A stretch of 64,000 nucleotides of DNA. Source: Streptomyces sp. S4.7. Lineage in GTDB: Bacteria > Actinomycetota > Actinomycetes > Streptomycetales > Streptomycetaceae. The position numbers and the translations under genes are program-made. The notes under the pieces were generated by a model. The model saw only the letters and a list, made by a program, of their open reading frames with translations, was not told where the DNA came from and did no database searches. Positions 41,059 through 49,931 of the stretch are shown here, piece after piece (within the stretch, counting starts at the first letter, position 1; the number at the start of each line of letters is the position of its first letter). The DNA is taken from NCBI RefSeq assembly GCF_010384365.1, contig NZ_CP048397.1, positions 3,286,001-3,350,000 of the forward strand. The letters run 5' to 3'.

Positions 41059-41991
41059 GTGAGACACGTCATCGCCCTGGATGTGGGCGGCACCGGTATG
41101 AAGGCCGCCCTGGTCGGGACGGACGGCGCGCTGCTGTACGAGGCGCGCCGCGCGACCGACAGGGAGCGCGGCCCCGACGCGATCGTCGAGACGATCCTCG
41201 GCTTCGCGGCGGATCTGCGCGCGTACGGCGTCGAGCACTTGGGCGAGAGCGCGGTCGCCGCCGGAGTGGCGGTACCGGGCATAGTCGACGCCGAGCGCGG
41301 GATCGCGCTGTACGCGGCGAACCTCGGCTGGCGCGATCTTCCGCTGCGCGATCTGCTGGCGGCCCGGCTGGGCGGCGTACCGGTCGCGCTCGGGCACGAC
41401 GTACGCACCGGCGGGCTCGCCGAGGGGCGGATCGGCGCGGGCAGGGGCTCGGACCGGTTCTTCTTCGTCCCCCTCGGCACCGGCATCGCGGGCGCCATCG
41501 GCATCGACGGGGCCATAGAGGCGGGCGCGCACGGCTACGCGGGCGAGATCGGACATGTGGTGGTCCGGCCCGACGGACCCGTGTGCGGGTGCGGGCAGAC
41601 CGGCTGCATGGAGACGCTCGCGTCGGCCGCGGCCGTGACCCGGGCGTGGGCGGCGGCCAGCGGTGATCCGGAGGCCGACGCCGCCGACTGCGCGAAGGCC
41701 GTCGCGTCCGGCGACCCGAGGGCCCTGGCGGTCTGGGCGGACGCCGTCGACGCGCTCGCGGCCGGGCTGGTCACCGCGCTCACCCTGCTCGACCCCCGAA
41801 GGCTGATCATCGGTGGCGGTCTCGCCGAGGCCGGGGAAACGTTGTTCACACCCCTGCGGGCCGCGGTCGAGGAGCGGGTCACGTTCCAGAAGCTGCCCGA
41901 GATCGTCCCGGCGGCCCTCGGGGACACCGCCGGATGCCTGGGCGCGGGGCTGCTCGCCTGGGATCTTCTCTCGACGGAGGTATCCGCCTGA
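41059..41991 (+). CDS. nagK: ROK-family N-acetylglucosamine kinase
   Basis: The 310-aa kinase shows the ROK ATP motif IALDVGGTGMKAALV, GHDVRTGGLAEGRIGAG, a catalytic-region VPLGTGIAGAI, and the zinc-binding EIGHVVVRPDGPVCGCGQTGCMETL pattern (HxxV...CxCGxxGCxE). It phosphorylates internalised GlcNAc (or GalNAc) to the 6-phosphate. Its stop overlaps the nagA start by one base (TGATG), so the two are translationally coupled. Confidence 0.9.
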   Translation: MRHVIALDVGGTGMKAALVGTDGALLYEARRATDRERGPDAIVETILGFAADLRAYGVEHLGESAVAAGVAVPGIVDAERGIALYAANLGWRDLPLRDLLAARLGGVPVALGHDVRTGGLAEGRIGAGRGSDRFFFVPLGTGIAGAIGIDGAIEAGAHGYAGEIGHVVVRPDGPVCGCGQTGCMETLASAAAVTRAWAAASGDPEADAADCAKAVASGDPRALAVWADAVDALAAGLVTALTLLDPRRLIIGGGLAEAGETLFTPLRAAVEERVTFQKLPEIVPAALGDTAGCLGAGLLAWDLLSTEVSA

Positions 41992-43190
41992 TGGCCGCAC
42001 GCGCCGAAAGCACTGTTCTCGCCGGGGCCCGGGTGGTGCTGCCGACCGGGATCGTGGAGAACGGACGGGTGAGCGTCGAGGGCGGACGAATCACCGAGGC
42101 CGGGCCGGCCTCCTCCTCCGTAGGAGACACCACCGGATCCTCCGGTGCCGTCGCCCCCGGGACGCTCGACCTGACCGGCCACTGGGTGGTGCCCGGCTTC
42201 GTGGACATGCACAACCACGGCGGCGGCGGCGCGTCCTTCACGTCGGGCGGGGCCGACGACGTCCTCAAGGGCGTCCGTACGCACCAGGAGCACGGCACCA
42301 CCACGCTCGTCGCCTCCACCGTCACCGGCGAGATGGACTTCCTCGCGCAGCGCGCCGGGTTCCTCTCCGAACTCGTCGAACAGGGCGACCTCGCCGGCAT
42401 CCACTTCGAGGGGCCGTTCATCTCGCCCTGCCGCAAGGGCGCGCACAGCGAAGGGCTGCTGCGCGACCCGGACCCCGCCGAGGTGCGCAAGCTCCTCGAC
42501 GCGGCCCGCGGCACGGCCAGGATGGTGACCCTCGCGACCGAACTGCCGGGCGGCATCGACTCCGTACGGCTGCTGGTGGAGCACGGTGTGATCGCCGCGA
42601 TCGGGCACACGGACGCGACGTACGAGCAGACCGTCGAGGCCATCGACGCGGGCGCGACGGTCGCCACGCACCTCTTCAACGCGATGCCGCCGCTCGGCCA
42701 CCGCGCGCCGGGGCCGATCGCCGCGCTGCTGGAGGACGAGCGGATCACCGTCGAGCTGATCAACGACGGCACGCATCTGCATCCGGCGGCGCTGGAGCTG
42801 GCGTTCCACCGCGCGGGCGCGGACCGGGTCGCGTTCATCACGGACGCGATGGACGCCGCCGGTTTCGGCGACGGCGTGTACCAGCTCGGACCGCTGGAGG
42901 TCGAGGTCAAGGACGGTGTCGCGCGGCTCGCCGTGGGCGGTTCGATCGCGGGCTCGACCCTGACCCTGGACACGGCCTTCAGACGCGCGGCGACGATCGA
43001 CCGGCTGCCGGTCACCGAGATCGTGCGGGCGATCTCCGCCAACCCGGCGAAGCTGCTGGGCGTGGACGACCGGGTGGGCTCACTGGAGGCGGGCAAGGAC
43101 GCCGACCTGGTGATCCTGGACGCGGAGTTCGCGATCGCGGGCGTGCTGCGCAAGGGCGAATGGGTGGTCAAGCCCGGACCGGGGCGGTAG
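41991..43190 (+). CDS. nagA: N-acetylglucosamine-6-phosphate deacetylase
   Basis: The 399-aa amidohydrolase removes acetate from GlcNAc-6-P (or GalNAc-6-P) to give the hexosamine-6-P that is the DasR effector. Metal and catalytic signs are VVPGFVDMHNHGGGGASF, HFEGPFI, AIGHTDATYEQTVEAI, THLFNAMPPLGHR and FITDAMDAAG with the catalytic Asp. ATG 41991 follows GACGGAGGTATCC. The last codons lie in the first copy of a 24-bp tandem repeat. Confidence 0.95.
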   Translation: MAARAESTVLAGARVVLPTGIVENGRVSVEGGRITEAGPASSSVGDTTGSSGAVAPGTLDLTGHWVVPGFVDMHNHGGGGASFTSGGADDVLKGVRTHQEHGTTTLVASTVTGEMDFLAQRAGFLSELVEQGDLAGIHFEGPFISPCRKGAHSEGLLRDPDPAEVRKLLDAARGTARMVTLATELPGGIDSVRLLVEHGVIAAIGHTDATYEQTVEAIDAGATVATHLFNAMPPLGHRAPGPIAALLEDERITVELINDGTHLHPAALELAFHRAGADRVAFITDAMDAAGFGDGVYQLGPLEVEVKDGVARLAVGGSIAGSTLTLDTAFRRAATIDRLPVTEIVRAISANPAKLLGVDDRVGSLEAGKDADLVILDAEFAIAGVLRKGEWVVKPGPGR

Positions 43191-43244
43191 ATCCGGCCGG
43201 TGCCGGGGCGGTGGGTCCGGCGGGTGCCGGGGCGGTGGGTCCGG
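43176..43244 (+). repeat. 24-bp tandem repeat at the nagA 3' end
   Basis: GGTGCCGGGGCGGTGGGTCC plus GGCG occurs at 43199-43222 and 43223-43244, with a degenerate earlier copy from 43176 that contains the nagA stop codon. The array is non-coding beyond nagA. Confidence 0.7.
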
Positions 43245-43360
43245 TCATCCGTTCCGCTCCCTCCACTGGGGCGCCCGGCCCGGCTTTGGCATGATCAGAA
43301 CCGATACGGAGCGGGCAGGCGTCCCCTCCCCCGTCGCACCCCCGAGGGAGGGCACCGCGC

Positions 43361-44281
43361 ATGATCCTCACGGTCACGCTCAACACCGCCCTCGACATCA
43401 CCTACCGCACCCCCGCCCTCACGCCGCACGCCACCAACCGCGTCGCCGAGGTCTCCGAACGGCCCGGCGGCAAGGGCCTCAACGTCGCCCGTGTGCTGTC
43501 GTCGCTCGGCCACGGGACCGTCGTGACCGGGTTCGCCGGCGGCCGGACCGGGGACGCGCTGCGCGAACTGCTCGCCGCCGAGGGCCCGTCCGACGCGCTC
43601 GTGGGGATCGCGGGCACCACGCGCCGCACCATCGCCGTCGTCGACGAGGCGACCGGTGACACGACCCAGCTGAACGAACCGGGCCCGACCGTCACACCCG
43701 CCGAGTGGGCCTCGTTCCTCACCTCCTACGAAGGGCTCGCCGCCCGCGCGGACGCCGTCGCGCTGTGCGGCAGCCTGCCGCCCGGCATCCACGTCGGCGC
43801 GTACGCGGAGCTGGTACGCCTCGCGCGGGCGGCGAACCTGCCCGTACTCCTCGACACCAGCGGCGAACCACTGCGCCGTGGCATCGCCGCACGCCCCGAC
43901 CTCGTGAAGCCCAACGCCGACGAACTGGCCCGGCTCACCGGCTCCCGCGAGCCGCTGCGCGCGACGCGCGACGCCCGCAGGCGCGGCGGCCGTGCCGTCA
44001 TCGCCTCGCTCGGCGCCGCCGGGCTGCTCGCCGCGACCCCGGACGGCTGGTGGCGGGCGGCACCGCCGAAGGCCGTACGGGGCAATCCGACCGGCGCGGG
44101 GGACTCGGCGGTGGCGGGGCTCCTGTCGGGGCTCGTGGAGCGGCTGCCGTGGCCCGACAGACTCGCGAGAGCGGTCGCGCTCTCCACGGCGACGGTCCTG
44201 GCGCCCGCGGCGGGCGAGTTCGACCGGGAGGCGTACGCGGACCTGCTGCCGCGGATCGCCGTGACGGAACAAGCACCGTGA
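43361..44281 (+). CDS. PfkB-family hexose-phosphate kinase (1-phosphofructokinase/tagatose-6-phosphate kinase type)
   Basis: The 306-aa kinase begins MILTVTLNTALDITY, shows RPGGKGLNVARVLSSLG and ends with the PfkB signature in GNPTGAGDSAVAGLLSGL with the catalytic Asp. The family contains FruK, LacC and AgaZ-like kinases acting on fructose-1-P or tagatose-6-P. The downstream class II aldolase suggests a route to triose phosphates. The start follows GAGGGAGGGCACCGCGC. Fructose-1-P is less likely because no fructose PTS gene is near. Confidence 0.87.
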   Translation: MILTVTLNTALDITYRTPALTPHATNRVAEVSERPGGKGLNVARVLSSLGHGTVVTGFAGGRTGDALRELLAAEGPSDALVGIAGTTRRTIAVVDEATGDTTQLNEPGPTVTPAEWASFLTSYEGLAARADAVALCGSLPPGIHVGAYAELVRLARAANLPVLLDTSGEPLRRGIAARPDLVKPNADELARLTGSREPLRATRDARRRGGRAVIASLGAAGLLAATPDGWWRAAPPKAVRGNPTGAGDSAVAGLLSGLVERLPWPDRLARAVALSTATVLAPAAGEFDREAYADLLPRIAVTEQAP

Positions 44282-44329
44282 CCGAGCGGGCTCGGTGACG
44301 GAACGAGAACAGTCCGGACAGGGGACCAC

Positions 44330-45196
44330 ATGCCACTCGTAAGTACCGGTGAACTCGTCTCGGCGGCGGCCGAACGGCGGGACGGGCGGGGCGGCGTCGC
44401 CGCGTTCAACGTCATCACCCTGGAGCACGCCGAGGCGATCGCCGCCGGCGCCGAACGGGCGGGGCGTCCCGCGATCCTCCAGATCTCCGAGAACGCGGTG
44501 AAGTTCCACGGCGGCCGGCTGACGGCCGTCGCCGCGGCCACCGCCGCCGTCGCGCGCGCCTCGCACGCCCCGCTCTCGCTCCACCTCGACCACGTCGAAT
44601 CGGCCGAACTGCTGCGCGCGGCCGACGGAGAGGGCTTCAGCTCCGTAATGTTCGACGCGTCGAAGCTGTCCTACGAGGCGAACGTCGAGGCCACGGCGGA
44701 GGCGGTCGCCTGGGGCCGTGCGCGCGGCATCTGGATCGAGGCCGAACTGGGCAAGGTCGGCGGCAAGGACGGCGAACCACCGCTGGGCGCCCACGCCCCC
44801 GGCGTCCGTACGGATCCCGCCGAGGCGGTCGCGTACGTGGACGCCACCGGCGTCGACGCGCTGGCCGTCGCGGTCGGCTCCTCGCACGCGATGACGGACC
44901 GCACGGCGGCCCTGGACCACGAACTGATCGGCGCGCTGCGGCGGGCCGTCGCCGTACCGCTGGTGCTGCACGGCTCGTCGGGCGTCCCCGACGAGGAGAT
45001 CCGGCGGGCGGTCGCGGCGGGCATGGTCAAGATCAATGTAGGCACGGCCCTGAACACGGCCTTCACGACCGCGGTCCGCGTCCGCCTGGAGTCCGACACG
45101 AAGACGGTCGACCCCCGCAAATACCTCGCCCCGGCTCGCGAGGCGATGACCGGGACGGTGGCGGCGTTCCTGAAGGTGATCGGCGGGGAGTCCTAG
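44330..45196 (+). CDS. Class II (zinc) ketose-bisphosphate aldolase, GatY/KbaY/FbaA type
   Basis: 288 aa. Family motifs are GVAAFNVITLEHAEAI, the zinc ligands in SLHLDHVES (His/Asp), EAELGKVGGKDGE, LHGSSGVPDEEIRRAV with a zinc His, and KINVGTALNTAF. It splits fructose- or tagatose-1,6-bisphosphate into DHAP and glyceraldehyde-3-P. Located 48 bp after the PfkB kinase, so the two form an operon that could complete amino-sugar or tagatose catabolism started by NagK-NagA. Confidence 0.9.
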   Translation: MPLVSTGELVSAAAERRDGRGGVAAFNVITLEHAEAIAAGAERAGRPAILQISENAVKFHGGRLTAVAAATAAVARASHAPLSLHLDHVESAELLRAADGEGFSSVMFDASKLSYEANVEATAEAVAWGRARGIWIEAELGKVGGKDGEPPLGAHAPGVRTDPAEAVAYVDATGVDALAVAVGSSHAMTDRTAALDHELIGALRRAVAVPLVLHGSSGVPDEEIRRAVAAGMVKINVGTALNTAFTTAVRVRLESDTKTVDPRKYLAPAREAMTGTVAAFLKVIGGES

Positions 45197-45233
45197 ACCG
45201 GGCTCCCCGGGTGCGGGAACCGGGCGAGCGGGC

Positions 45234-46223
45234 TCAGCCCTTCGCTTTGCCCTGTTCCAGGGAGACCTGGTCGAGGATGGCGTCGCACTGGTCGCCCGCC
45301 TCGCACGACAGCTTCAGCGTGTTGCTGCCCTTGTCGAGGTTGACGTAGGCGTAGGTGGTGGTCCACCCCTTCTCCCAGTCGCCCTCCTTCGCCTTGGCGA
45401 AATTGGACATGTTGACCGAGCGGGGCGTCTCGCCGTTGATCGTGAGCGACGTCTTCGCGTCCTTGCCCGGCACGCCGTAGGTGATGAACAGCGTGTACTC
45501 ACCGGCCTCCGGCAGATCGACGGTCCAGCTGGCCGATCCACCGGGCCCGTTGAACGTCACGTACGCGCCGCCCGCGCCCTTCGCGCCCTTGATGTCCTTC
45601 GCCAGCACCGCCGGCGCCCCGAGCTGGAGCGTCGCCGCGTCCTGCTTGGGAAGCTCGATCGGCTTGTCGGGGTCCGGATCCTGCTTGCCGGGGTCCTCGC
45701 TCGGTGCCGCCGACTCGCCCGTGGTCGGGCCGTCCGTCGGGCCGCCGTCGGCGTTCTTGCTGTCGTCTCCGTTGGAGAGCAGCGCGGCCGTGATTCCGAT
45801 CACGACCACCGCCACGACGGCTACGGCGCCGATGAGCAGGCCCTTGGTGTTGGGTCCGCCGCCGTTGCCACGGCCGCCACCGCCGCGCTGGGCGGGAACC
45901 GTACGCGTGGCGGCGCCGCCGGTCTCGGGGGCCGCGTAGTGCGCGTCGGGAGCCTGGCCGTACTGAGGCTGCTGGCCTCCGTACTGCGGCTGCTGCCCGT
46001 AGGACTGCTGTTGCTGCGGGACCTGACCGTACTGGCGCTCGCCGACGGTCCTGACCTGGTTGTACGACGTTCTCGGCACACCGGGCTGAGAGGCGGGACC
46101 GGGGTAGCCGTAGCCGCCGCGCCGGGCCTGCGCACCGTTCGCGGCCGTCTGTCCGTCCTCGTACAGATAGCCGAACGGATCGTCGTCCTCGGGCTTACTC
46201 GCGCCGTTGTTCCCGGCCGTCAT
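45234..46223 (-). CDS. Membrane-anchored protein with extracytoplasmic carbohydrate-binding-like domain
   Basis: 329 aa from ATG 46223. A Gln/Tyr/Gly-rich disordered cytoplasmic part (repeats such as YGQQPQYG) leads to one helix LLIGAVAVVAVVVIGITAALL, an acidic Pro/Ser/Asp linker, and a ~125-aa beta-sandwich resembling CBM6/CBM35 modules (KGAGGAYVTFNGPG, SASWTVDLPEAGEYTLFITYG, NTLKLSCEAGDQCDAILDQVSL). Two Cys near the end probably form a disulfide. It may bind cell-wall or extracellular polysaccharide. Located between the aldolase and cdgB. Confidence 0.8.
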   Translation of the reverse strand: MTAGNNGASKPEDDDPFGYLYEDGQTAANGAQARRGGYGYPGPASQPGVPRTSYNQVRTVGERQYGQVPQQQQSYGQQPQYGGQQPQYGQAPDAHYAAPETGGAATRTVPAQRGGGGRGNGGGPNTKGLLIGAVAVVAVVVIGITAALLSNGDDSKNADGGPTDGPTTGESAAPSEDPGKQDPDPDKPIELPKQDAATLQLGAPAVLAKDIKGAKGAGGAYVTFNGPGGSASWTVDLPEAGEYTLFITYGVPGKDAKTSLTINGETPRSVNMSNFAKAKEGDWEKGWTTTYAYVNLDKGSNTLKLSCEAGDQCDAILDQVSLEQGKAKG

Positions 46224-46338
46224 CCCTGGGTCACTCCTTACCATCTCGCCAGCGTCGCCGACCGGCCGAGCCTACCTCGATTGGGCAAGCATACGGACGG
46301 GCCTTGATCGGAGTGGGCGGTTGCGCCATCCCCCGGTG

Positions 46339-46371
46339 AACATCGGGAGACATCGGTGGACATCGGTGAAC
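46339..46371 (-). repeat. Short direct repeats ACATCGG in the cdgB/CBM intergenic gap
   Basis: Three 10-bp units (ACATCGGGAG, ACATCGGTGG, ACATCGGTGA) lie head-to-tail upstream of the CBM-like gene. They could be regulator binding sites. Confidence 0.45.
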
Positions 46372-46419
46372 CGCCGTACAGAGAGATAGGACACGACGGG
46401 CCCCGGCACGGCCCCGGCG

Positions 46420-48303
46420 TCACCCCGCCCGGCGCTGGACCTTGCTGCGCGAGCGCTTCTCGATGTACATCCGCTGGTCCGCGGATTTCAGCACTTCCTC
46501 GACCGTCATTCCGCAGCTCGCCCAGCCGATACCGAAGCTGGCTCCCACCCGGACCGCCCTGCCGTCCACCCTGATGGGCGGGATGATCGCGTTCCGCAGC
46601 CGGACCGCCAGGTCGGCGGCGTCCGTGGCGCCGAGGCCGTCGGCGAGGACCACGAACTCGTCGCCGCCGAGACGCGCCACGGTGTCGCCGTCCCGCACTC
46701 CGGTGTTCAGCCTGCGGGCGACTTCGATGAGGACGGCGTCGCCGGTGTTATGGCCGAAACGGTCATTGATCGACTTGAAACCGTCGAGGTCGCAGAAGAG
46801 GACGGCGAGGCCCTTGCTCCCGTCGTCGGGGTCGGCGCCCGGCGCGACGGTGTGCACGTGGTGGTCGAGGGGCACGGGGGCGGCGGACGGGTCGAAGCCG
46901 TCTCTTGGGAAGGCGCGCTCGGCGGGGTCCCCGTAGGAGTCGTAGGAGTCGTACGGCTCGTACGGTCCGTAGCCGGGGTCGTAGCCCCCGGCCGCGCCGC
47001 CGTGGCCCCCGCCGTAACCGGGCGCCGGTACGGGCGCGTAGCCGGCGCCGCTGGTCCCGTTGTAGCCGCCGTAGCCGGGCTCCTGGCCGTACGGGACCAC
47101 TCCGGTGCCGTGACCGCCCTCGTCGTATCCGCCGCCGCTGCCGGCGCCGTTGGCGCCCTCGTATCCGCCGAACGCCTTGTCCACGGTCTGCACCGCCGTC
47201 TCCCGTACCGATATGGCGTTGGGACGCTCGCAGAGGCGGGCACTGAGACGGGCGCGCAGCTCCGCGCTGTTGGGCAGACCGGTCAGGGAGTCGTGCGAGG
47301 CGCGGTGGGCGAGCTGGAGTTCGTTGCGCTTGCGCTCCTCTATGTCCTCGACATGGGTGAGGAGGAAGCGGGGGCCGTCGGTGGTGTCGGCGACGACGGA
47401 GTTGCGCAGCGACACCCACACATAACTGTTGTCACGTCGCGCCAGCCGCAGCTCGGCGCGACCGCCCTCCGCCGAGGTGCGCAGCAGGGTGCCGATGTCC
47501 TCGGGGTGGACGAGGTCGGAGAAGGCGTAGCGGCGGATCGCGGAGGCGGACCGGCCAAGCAGCCGGCACAGCGCGTCGTTCGTCCGCAGCAGCCTGCCGT
47601 GCTGGTCCCCGCCCATCTCGGCGATGGCCATACCACTGGGCGCGTACTCGAACGCCTGCCGGAACGACTCCTCGCTGGCCCGCAACGCCTGCTGCTCCCG
47701 CTCCAGCCGGACCAGCGCGCGCTGCATGTTTGCTCTGAGGCGGGCGTTACTTATCGCAATGGCGGCCTGGGAGGCGTACATCTGGAGCGCTTCACGCCCC
47801 CAGGGGCCCGGACGGCGCCCGCCGCGCGGCCGGTCGACGGATATGACCCCGAGGAGCTCGCGCCCGCCCCCAGGGGCGTACATGGGGGCGTAGAGGCGGT
47901 CCTGCGGGTGCCACTCGTCCTCGAAGCGCGGGTCGGGTCCCTCGGTGTACCACTGCGGGACGTCGTCATCCAGCAGGATCCAGCCCTCGGTGTGGGGTAT
48001 GTACCGCAGCTCACCCCAGGTCTCGCCCATGCTGAGCCGGCGTTCCCAGGAGGCGCGCGCGCCGACGCGGCCGGTGATCAGCGCCTCGGCCGCGGCGTTG
48101 CCGGCGAAGGCGGCGACGACCAGGTCACCGTCGGGCTGTACGAGGTTGACGCAGGCCAGCTCGTAGCCGAGGCCTTTGACTATGCCGTCGGCAACTGTCT
48201 GCAGGGTGTCGGCCAGACTGCGGGCGGTGTTGAGCTCGCCGACAACGTCGTGCAGCTGCCGCAGGGTCGCAAGGCGGACGTACGGCTCCGACTCGGTCTC
48301 CAT
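46420..48303 (-). CDS. cdgB: GAF-PAS-GGDEF diguanylate cyclase (CdgB-like) with large disordered insert
   Basis: About 627 aa from ATG 48303 behind GGGGAGAGCG. GAF-type domain ~25-190, PAS/PAC domain ~210-330 (EESFRQAFEYAPSGMAIAE, FLLTHVEDIEERKRNE), then GGDEF. The cyclase has SHDSLTGLPN, LFCDLDGFKSINDRFGH, the inhibitory RxxD site (RDGD) and an intact GGDEF at ~546-550, so it should make c-di-GMP. About 135 Gly/Tyr/Pro-rich residues (~360-495) split the GGDEF domain after its first helix. In Streptomyces CdgB affects development and is BldD-controlled. Confidence 0.92.
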   Translation of the reverse strand: METESEPYVRLATLRQLHDVVGELNTARSLADTLQTVADGIVKGLGYELACVNLVQPDGDLVVAAFAGNAAAEALITGRVGARASWERRLSMGETWGELRYIPHTEGWILLDDDVPQWYTEGPDPRFEDEWHPQDRLYAPMYAPGGGRELLGVISVDRPRGGRRPGPWGREALQMYASQAAIAISNARLRANMQRALVRLEREQQALRASEESFRQAFEYAPSGMAIAEMGGDQHGRLLRTNDALCRLLGRSASAIRRYAFSDLVHPEDIGTLLRTSAEGGRAELRLARRDNSYVWVSLRNSVVADTTDGPRFLLTHVEDIEERKRNELQLAHRASHDSLTGLPNSAELRARLSARLCERPNAISVRETAVQTVDKAFGGYEGANGAGSGGGYDEGGHGTGVVPYGQEPGYGGYNGTSGAGYAPVPAPGYGGGHGGAAGGYDPGYGPYEPYDSYDSYGDPAERAFPRDGFDPSAAPVPLDHHVHTVAPGADPDDGSKGLAVLFCDLDGFKSINDRFGHNTGDAVLIEVARRLNTGVRDGDTVARLGGDEFVVLADGLGATDAADLAVRLRNAIIPPIRVDGRAVRVGASFGIGWASCGMTVEEVLKSADQRMYIEKRSRSKVQRRAG

Positions 48304-48715
48304 CGTTCGCTCTCCCCGAGACCTCGACAGCAACTCCAGAATTCTCATCGGCTCGCTTGATGCGGTATCCCGGCCACTGAATCACAGCGAGCTGTGCACT
48401 CGGTACACAGGGTCAACAATTCCTCGACCCTGTGAGCCAAGTCACACACGAGGAAGGAGCATTGGCCGGGGGCGTGGGAACGCTCCAGGCCTTCATGAAC
48501 GCAAATATCGAGGTGGGAAGCGGTGCGGTGGGGGCGCGCGGAGGGGCGCATTATGGGCGCACACTCCGGCGTGCAGAGGCGGCGAGGGCCTCACCGGAGC
48601 CGCGTCCCGGGCTCGCGAAGTGCCGCGACGCAGTCGCGCGGAGGGCTGGACCTAGGTCCTGGCTGGTTCTGTGGTCCGATGCGGGCATGTCACCGCCGGG
48701 GCTAGCGTGGACGAC
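48304..48715. other. 412-bp divergent upstream region of cdgB
   Basis: No gene is visible. The left half carries dyads: CAGGGTC/GACCCTG (48408-48432) and the BldD-like GTGA-N6-TCAC. It must hold promoters for cdgB (minus) and the flavin reductase gene (plus). Confidence 0.5.
48431..48446 (-). promoter_or_regulatory. BldD-box-like dyad upstream of cdgB
   Basis: TGTGAGCCAAGTCACA contains GTGA-N6-TCAC, close to the AGTGA-Nm-TCACC consensus for BldD. It lies about 130 bp before the chosen cdgB start. cdgB is a known BldD target in model Streptomyces, which raises the likelihood. Confidence 0.45.
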
Positions 48716-49324
48716 GTGCTGCAGAAGACAACCGCCCGGCGTACCGAGGCGCAGCCTCCCGACGCCGCGTCTCCCGAAGCCGTCCTCCATCCTGAGGGAG
48801 TGAGCAACGACGAGTTCCGCGCCGCGCTCTCCCGGCTGGCCGCCGGGGTGGTGCTGGTCACCGCGCACGACCCGGACGACGGTCCGAAGGGCGCGGACGC
48901 CGGAATGACGGCCACGTCCTTCATGTCCGTCTCGCTCGACCCGCCTCTGGTGGTGGTGAGCCTGCGCAACGGCTCCCGGATGGACGACCTGCTGGACGAA
49001 CAGCCGATGTGGGCGGCGTCGATGCTCTCCGAGAGCCAGGTGCGGATCGCCGGCCGCTTCGCGATGAAGGGCCGGATCAGCGACCGGCTGCTCTTCGAGG
49101 ACATGCCCCACCGGCGCGGTGAGGTGAGCGGGGCACCGCTGATCGACGGCGCGCTGACGGTCCTGGAGTGCCGGACGGAGCAGCGGATCGTGACCGGCGA
49201 CCACACGCTGGTCGTGGGCCGGGTGCTGACGGCGGCGGTGCCGGGCGGATCGGGCGACGGGGGCCCGCTGACGTACTTCCGCGGGAAATACCGGCAGTTG
49301 GGGCAGGGCCAGGGACAGGGCTGA
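48716..49324 (+). CDS. Flavin reductase-like domain protein (FMN-binding split barrel)
   Basis: About 202 aa from GTG 48716; GTG 48800 preceded by GAGGGA is an alternative that trims a disordered leader. The flavin_reduct domain is clear: [39 protein letters not shown], a [11 protein letters not shown] and a C-terminal [13 protein letters not shown] with the conserved His. Such enzymes reduce FMN/FAD with NAD(P)H for two-component monooxygenases or act alone. No oxygenase partner is adjacent. Confidence 0.9.
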   Translation: MLQKTTARRTEAQPPDAASPEAVLHPEGVSNDEFRAALSRLAAGVVLVTAHDPDDGPKGADAGMTATSFMSVSLDPPLVVVSLRNGSRMDDLLDEQPMWAASMLSESQVRIAGRFAMKGRISDRLLFEDMPHRRGEVSGAPLIDGALTVLECRTEQRIVTGDHTLVVGRVLTAAVPGGSGDGGPLTYFRGKYRQLGQGQGQG

Positions 49325-49352
49325 AGCCGCGGCGCGGCGTCCTCCCGGCCCG

Positions 49353-49784
49353 CTACGACCAATCCCGGCCGTCGCGCCCGCGCTTGGTCTGCGCGCGCTG
49401 CTTCTTCTGCCGCAGCCTGCGCTCGTTGATACCGCGCGGGATCTTCGTGGCCCGGCGCGGACGCGGCGGCGGAGCCGTCGCCTCGGCCAGGAGCGAGGCC
49501 ATCCGCACCAGGGCCGTCTCGCGGTTGCGCCACTGGGAACGGTGCTCCGACGACCGTACGGTCACGACACCGCCCACCAGCCGGCTCGCGAGCCGCTCCA
49601 GCGCCCGCTCCTTCCACGCCTCGGGCAGCGCCTGCGTCTTGGCGAGGTCGAAGCGGAGCTCCACCTGCGAGTCGCTGGTGTTCACATGCTGTCCGCCGGG
49701 TCCCGAGGAGCGCGAGAAACGCCACATGAGCTCGGCCTCCGGAAGGGAGACGGAGCCGCGGATGACGTGCGGGGACCCGGACAT
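49353..49784 (-). CDS. arfB: Alternative ribosome-rescue factor ArfB (ICT1-type peptidyl-tRNA hydrolase)
   Basis: 143 aa from ATG 49784. The codon-independent release factor shows [12 protein letters not shown] with the catalytic [11 protein letters not shown], and a long basic C-terminal tail ([22 protein letters not shown]) that enters the empty mRNA channel of stalled ribosomes. The length is standard. Convergent with the flavin reductase gene. Confidence 0.95.
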   Translation of the reverse strand: MSGSPHVIRGSVSLPEAELMWRFSRSSGPGGQHVNTSDSQVELRFDLAKTQALPEAWKERALERLASRLVGGVVTVRSSEHRSQWRNRETALVRMASLLAEATAPPPRPRRATKIPRGINERRLRQKKQRAQTKRGRDGRDWS

Positions 49785-49931
49785 GTGTCCATCGTCCCGT
49801 GTCCGCACAGACAAATCAAAGGCGTTGAGGAACCTCTGAGTCCTCTCTCCGCGTTATGGCGGGTGACGGTAACTTCGGAAGCCGATCGAAGTCCGCACAT
49901 GAGCTCGTACACAACGAAAGGGACCATCCCC

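Noticed and set aside
38163-41666. A 1,167-codon plus-strand frame over otsB, DUF3263 and the lipoprotein gene
   Set aside because: It is antisense to three clearly assigned genes and out of frame with nagK; composition is low-complexity.
43176-43244. CRISPR-like repeats
   Set aside because: Two to three contiguous 24-bp units without spacers, and no cas genes anywhere in the window.
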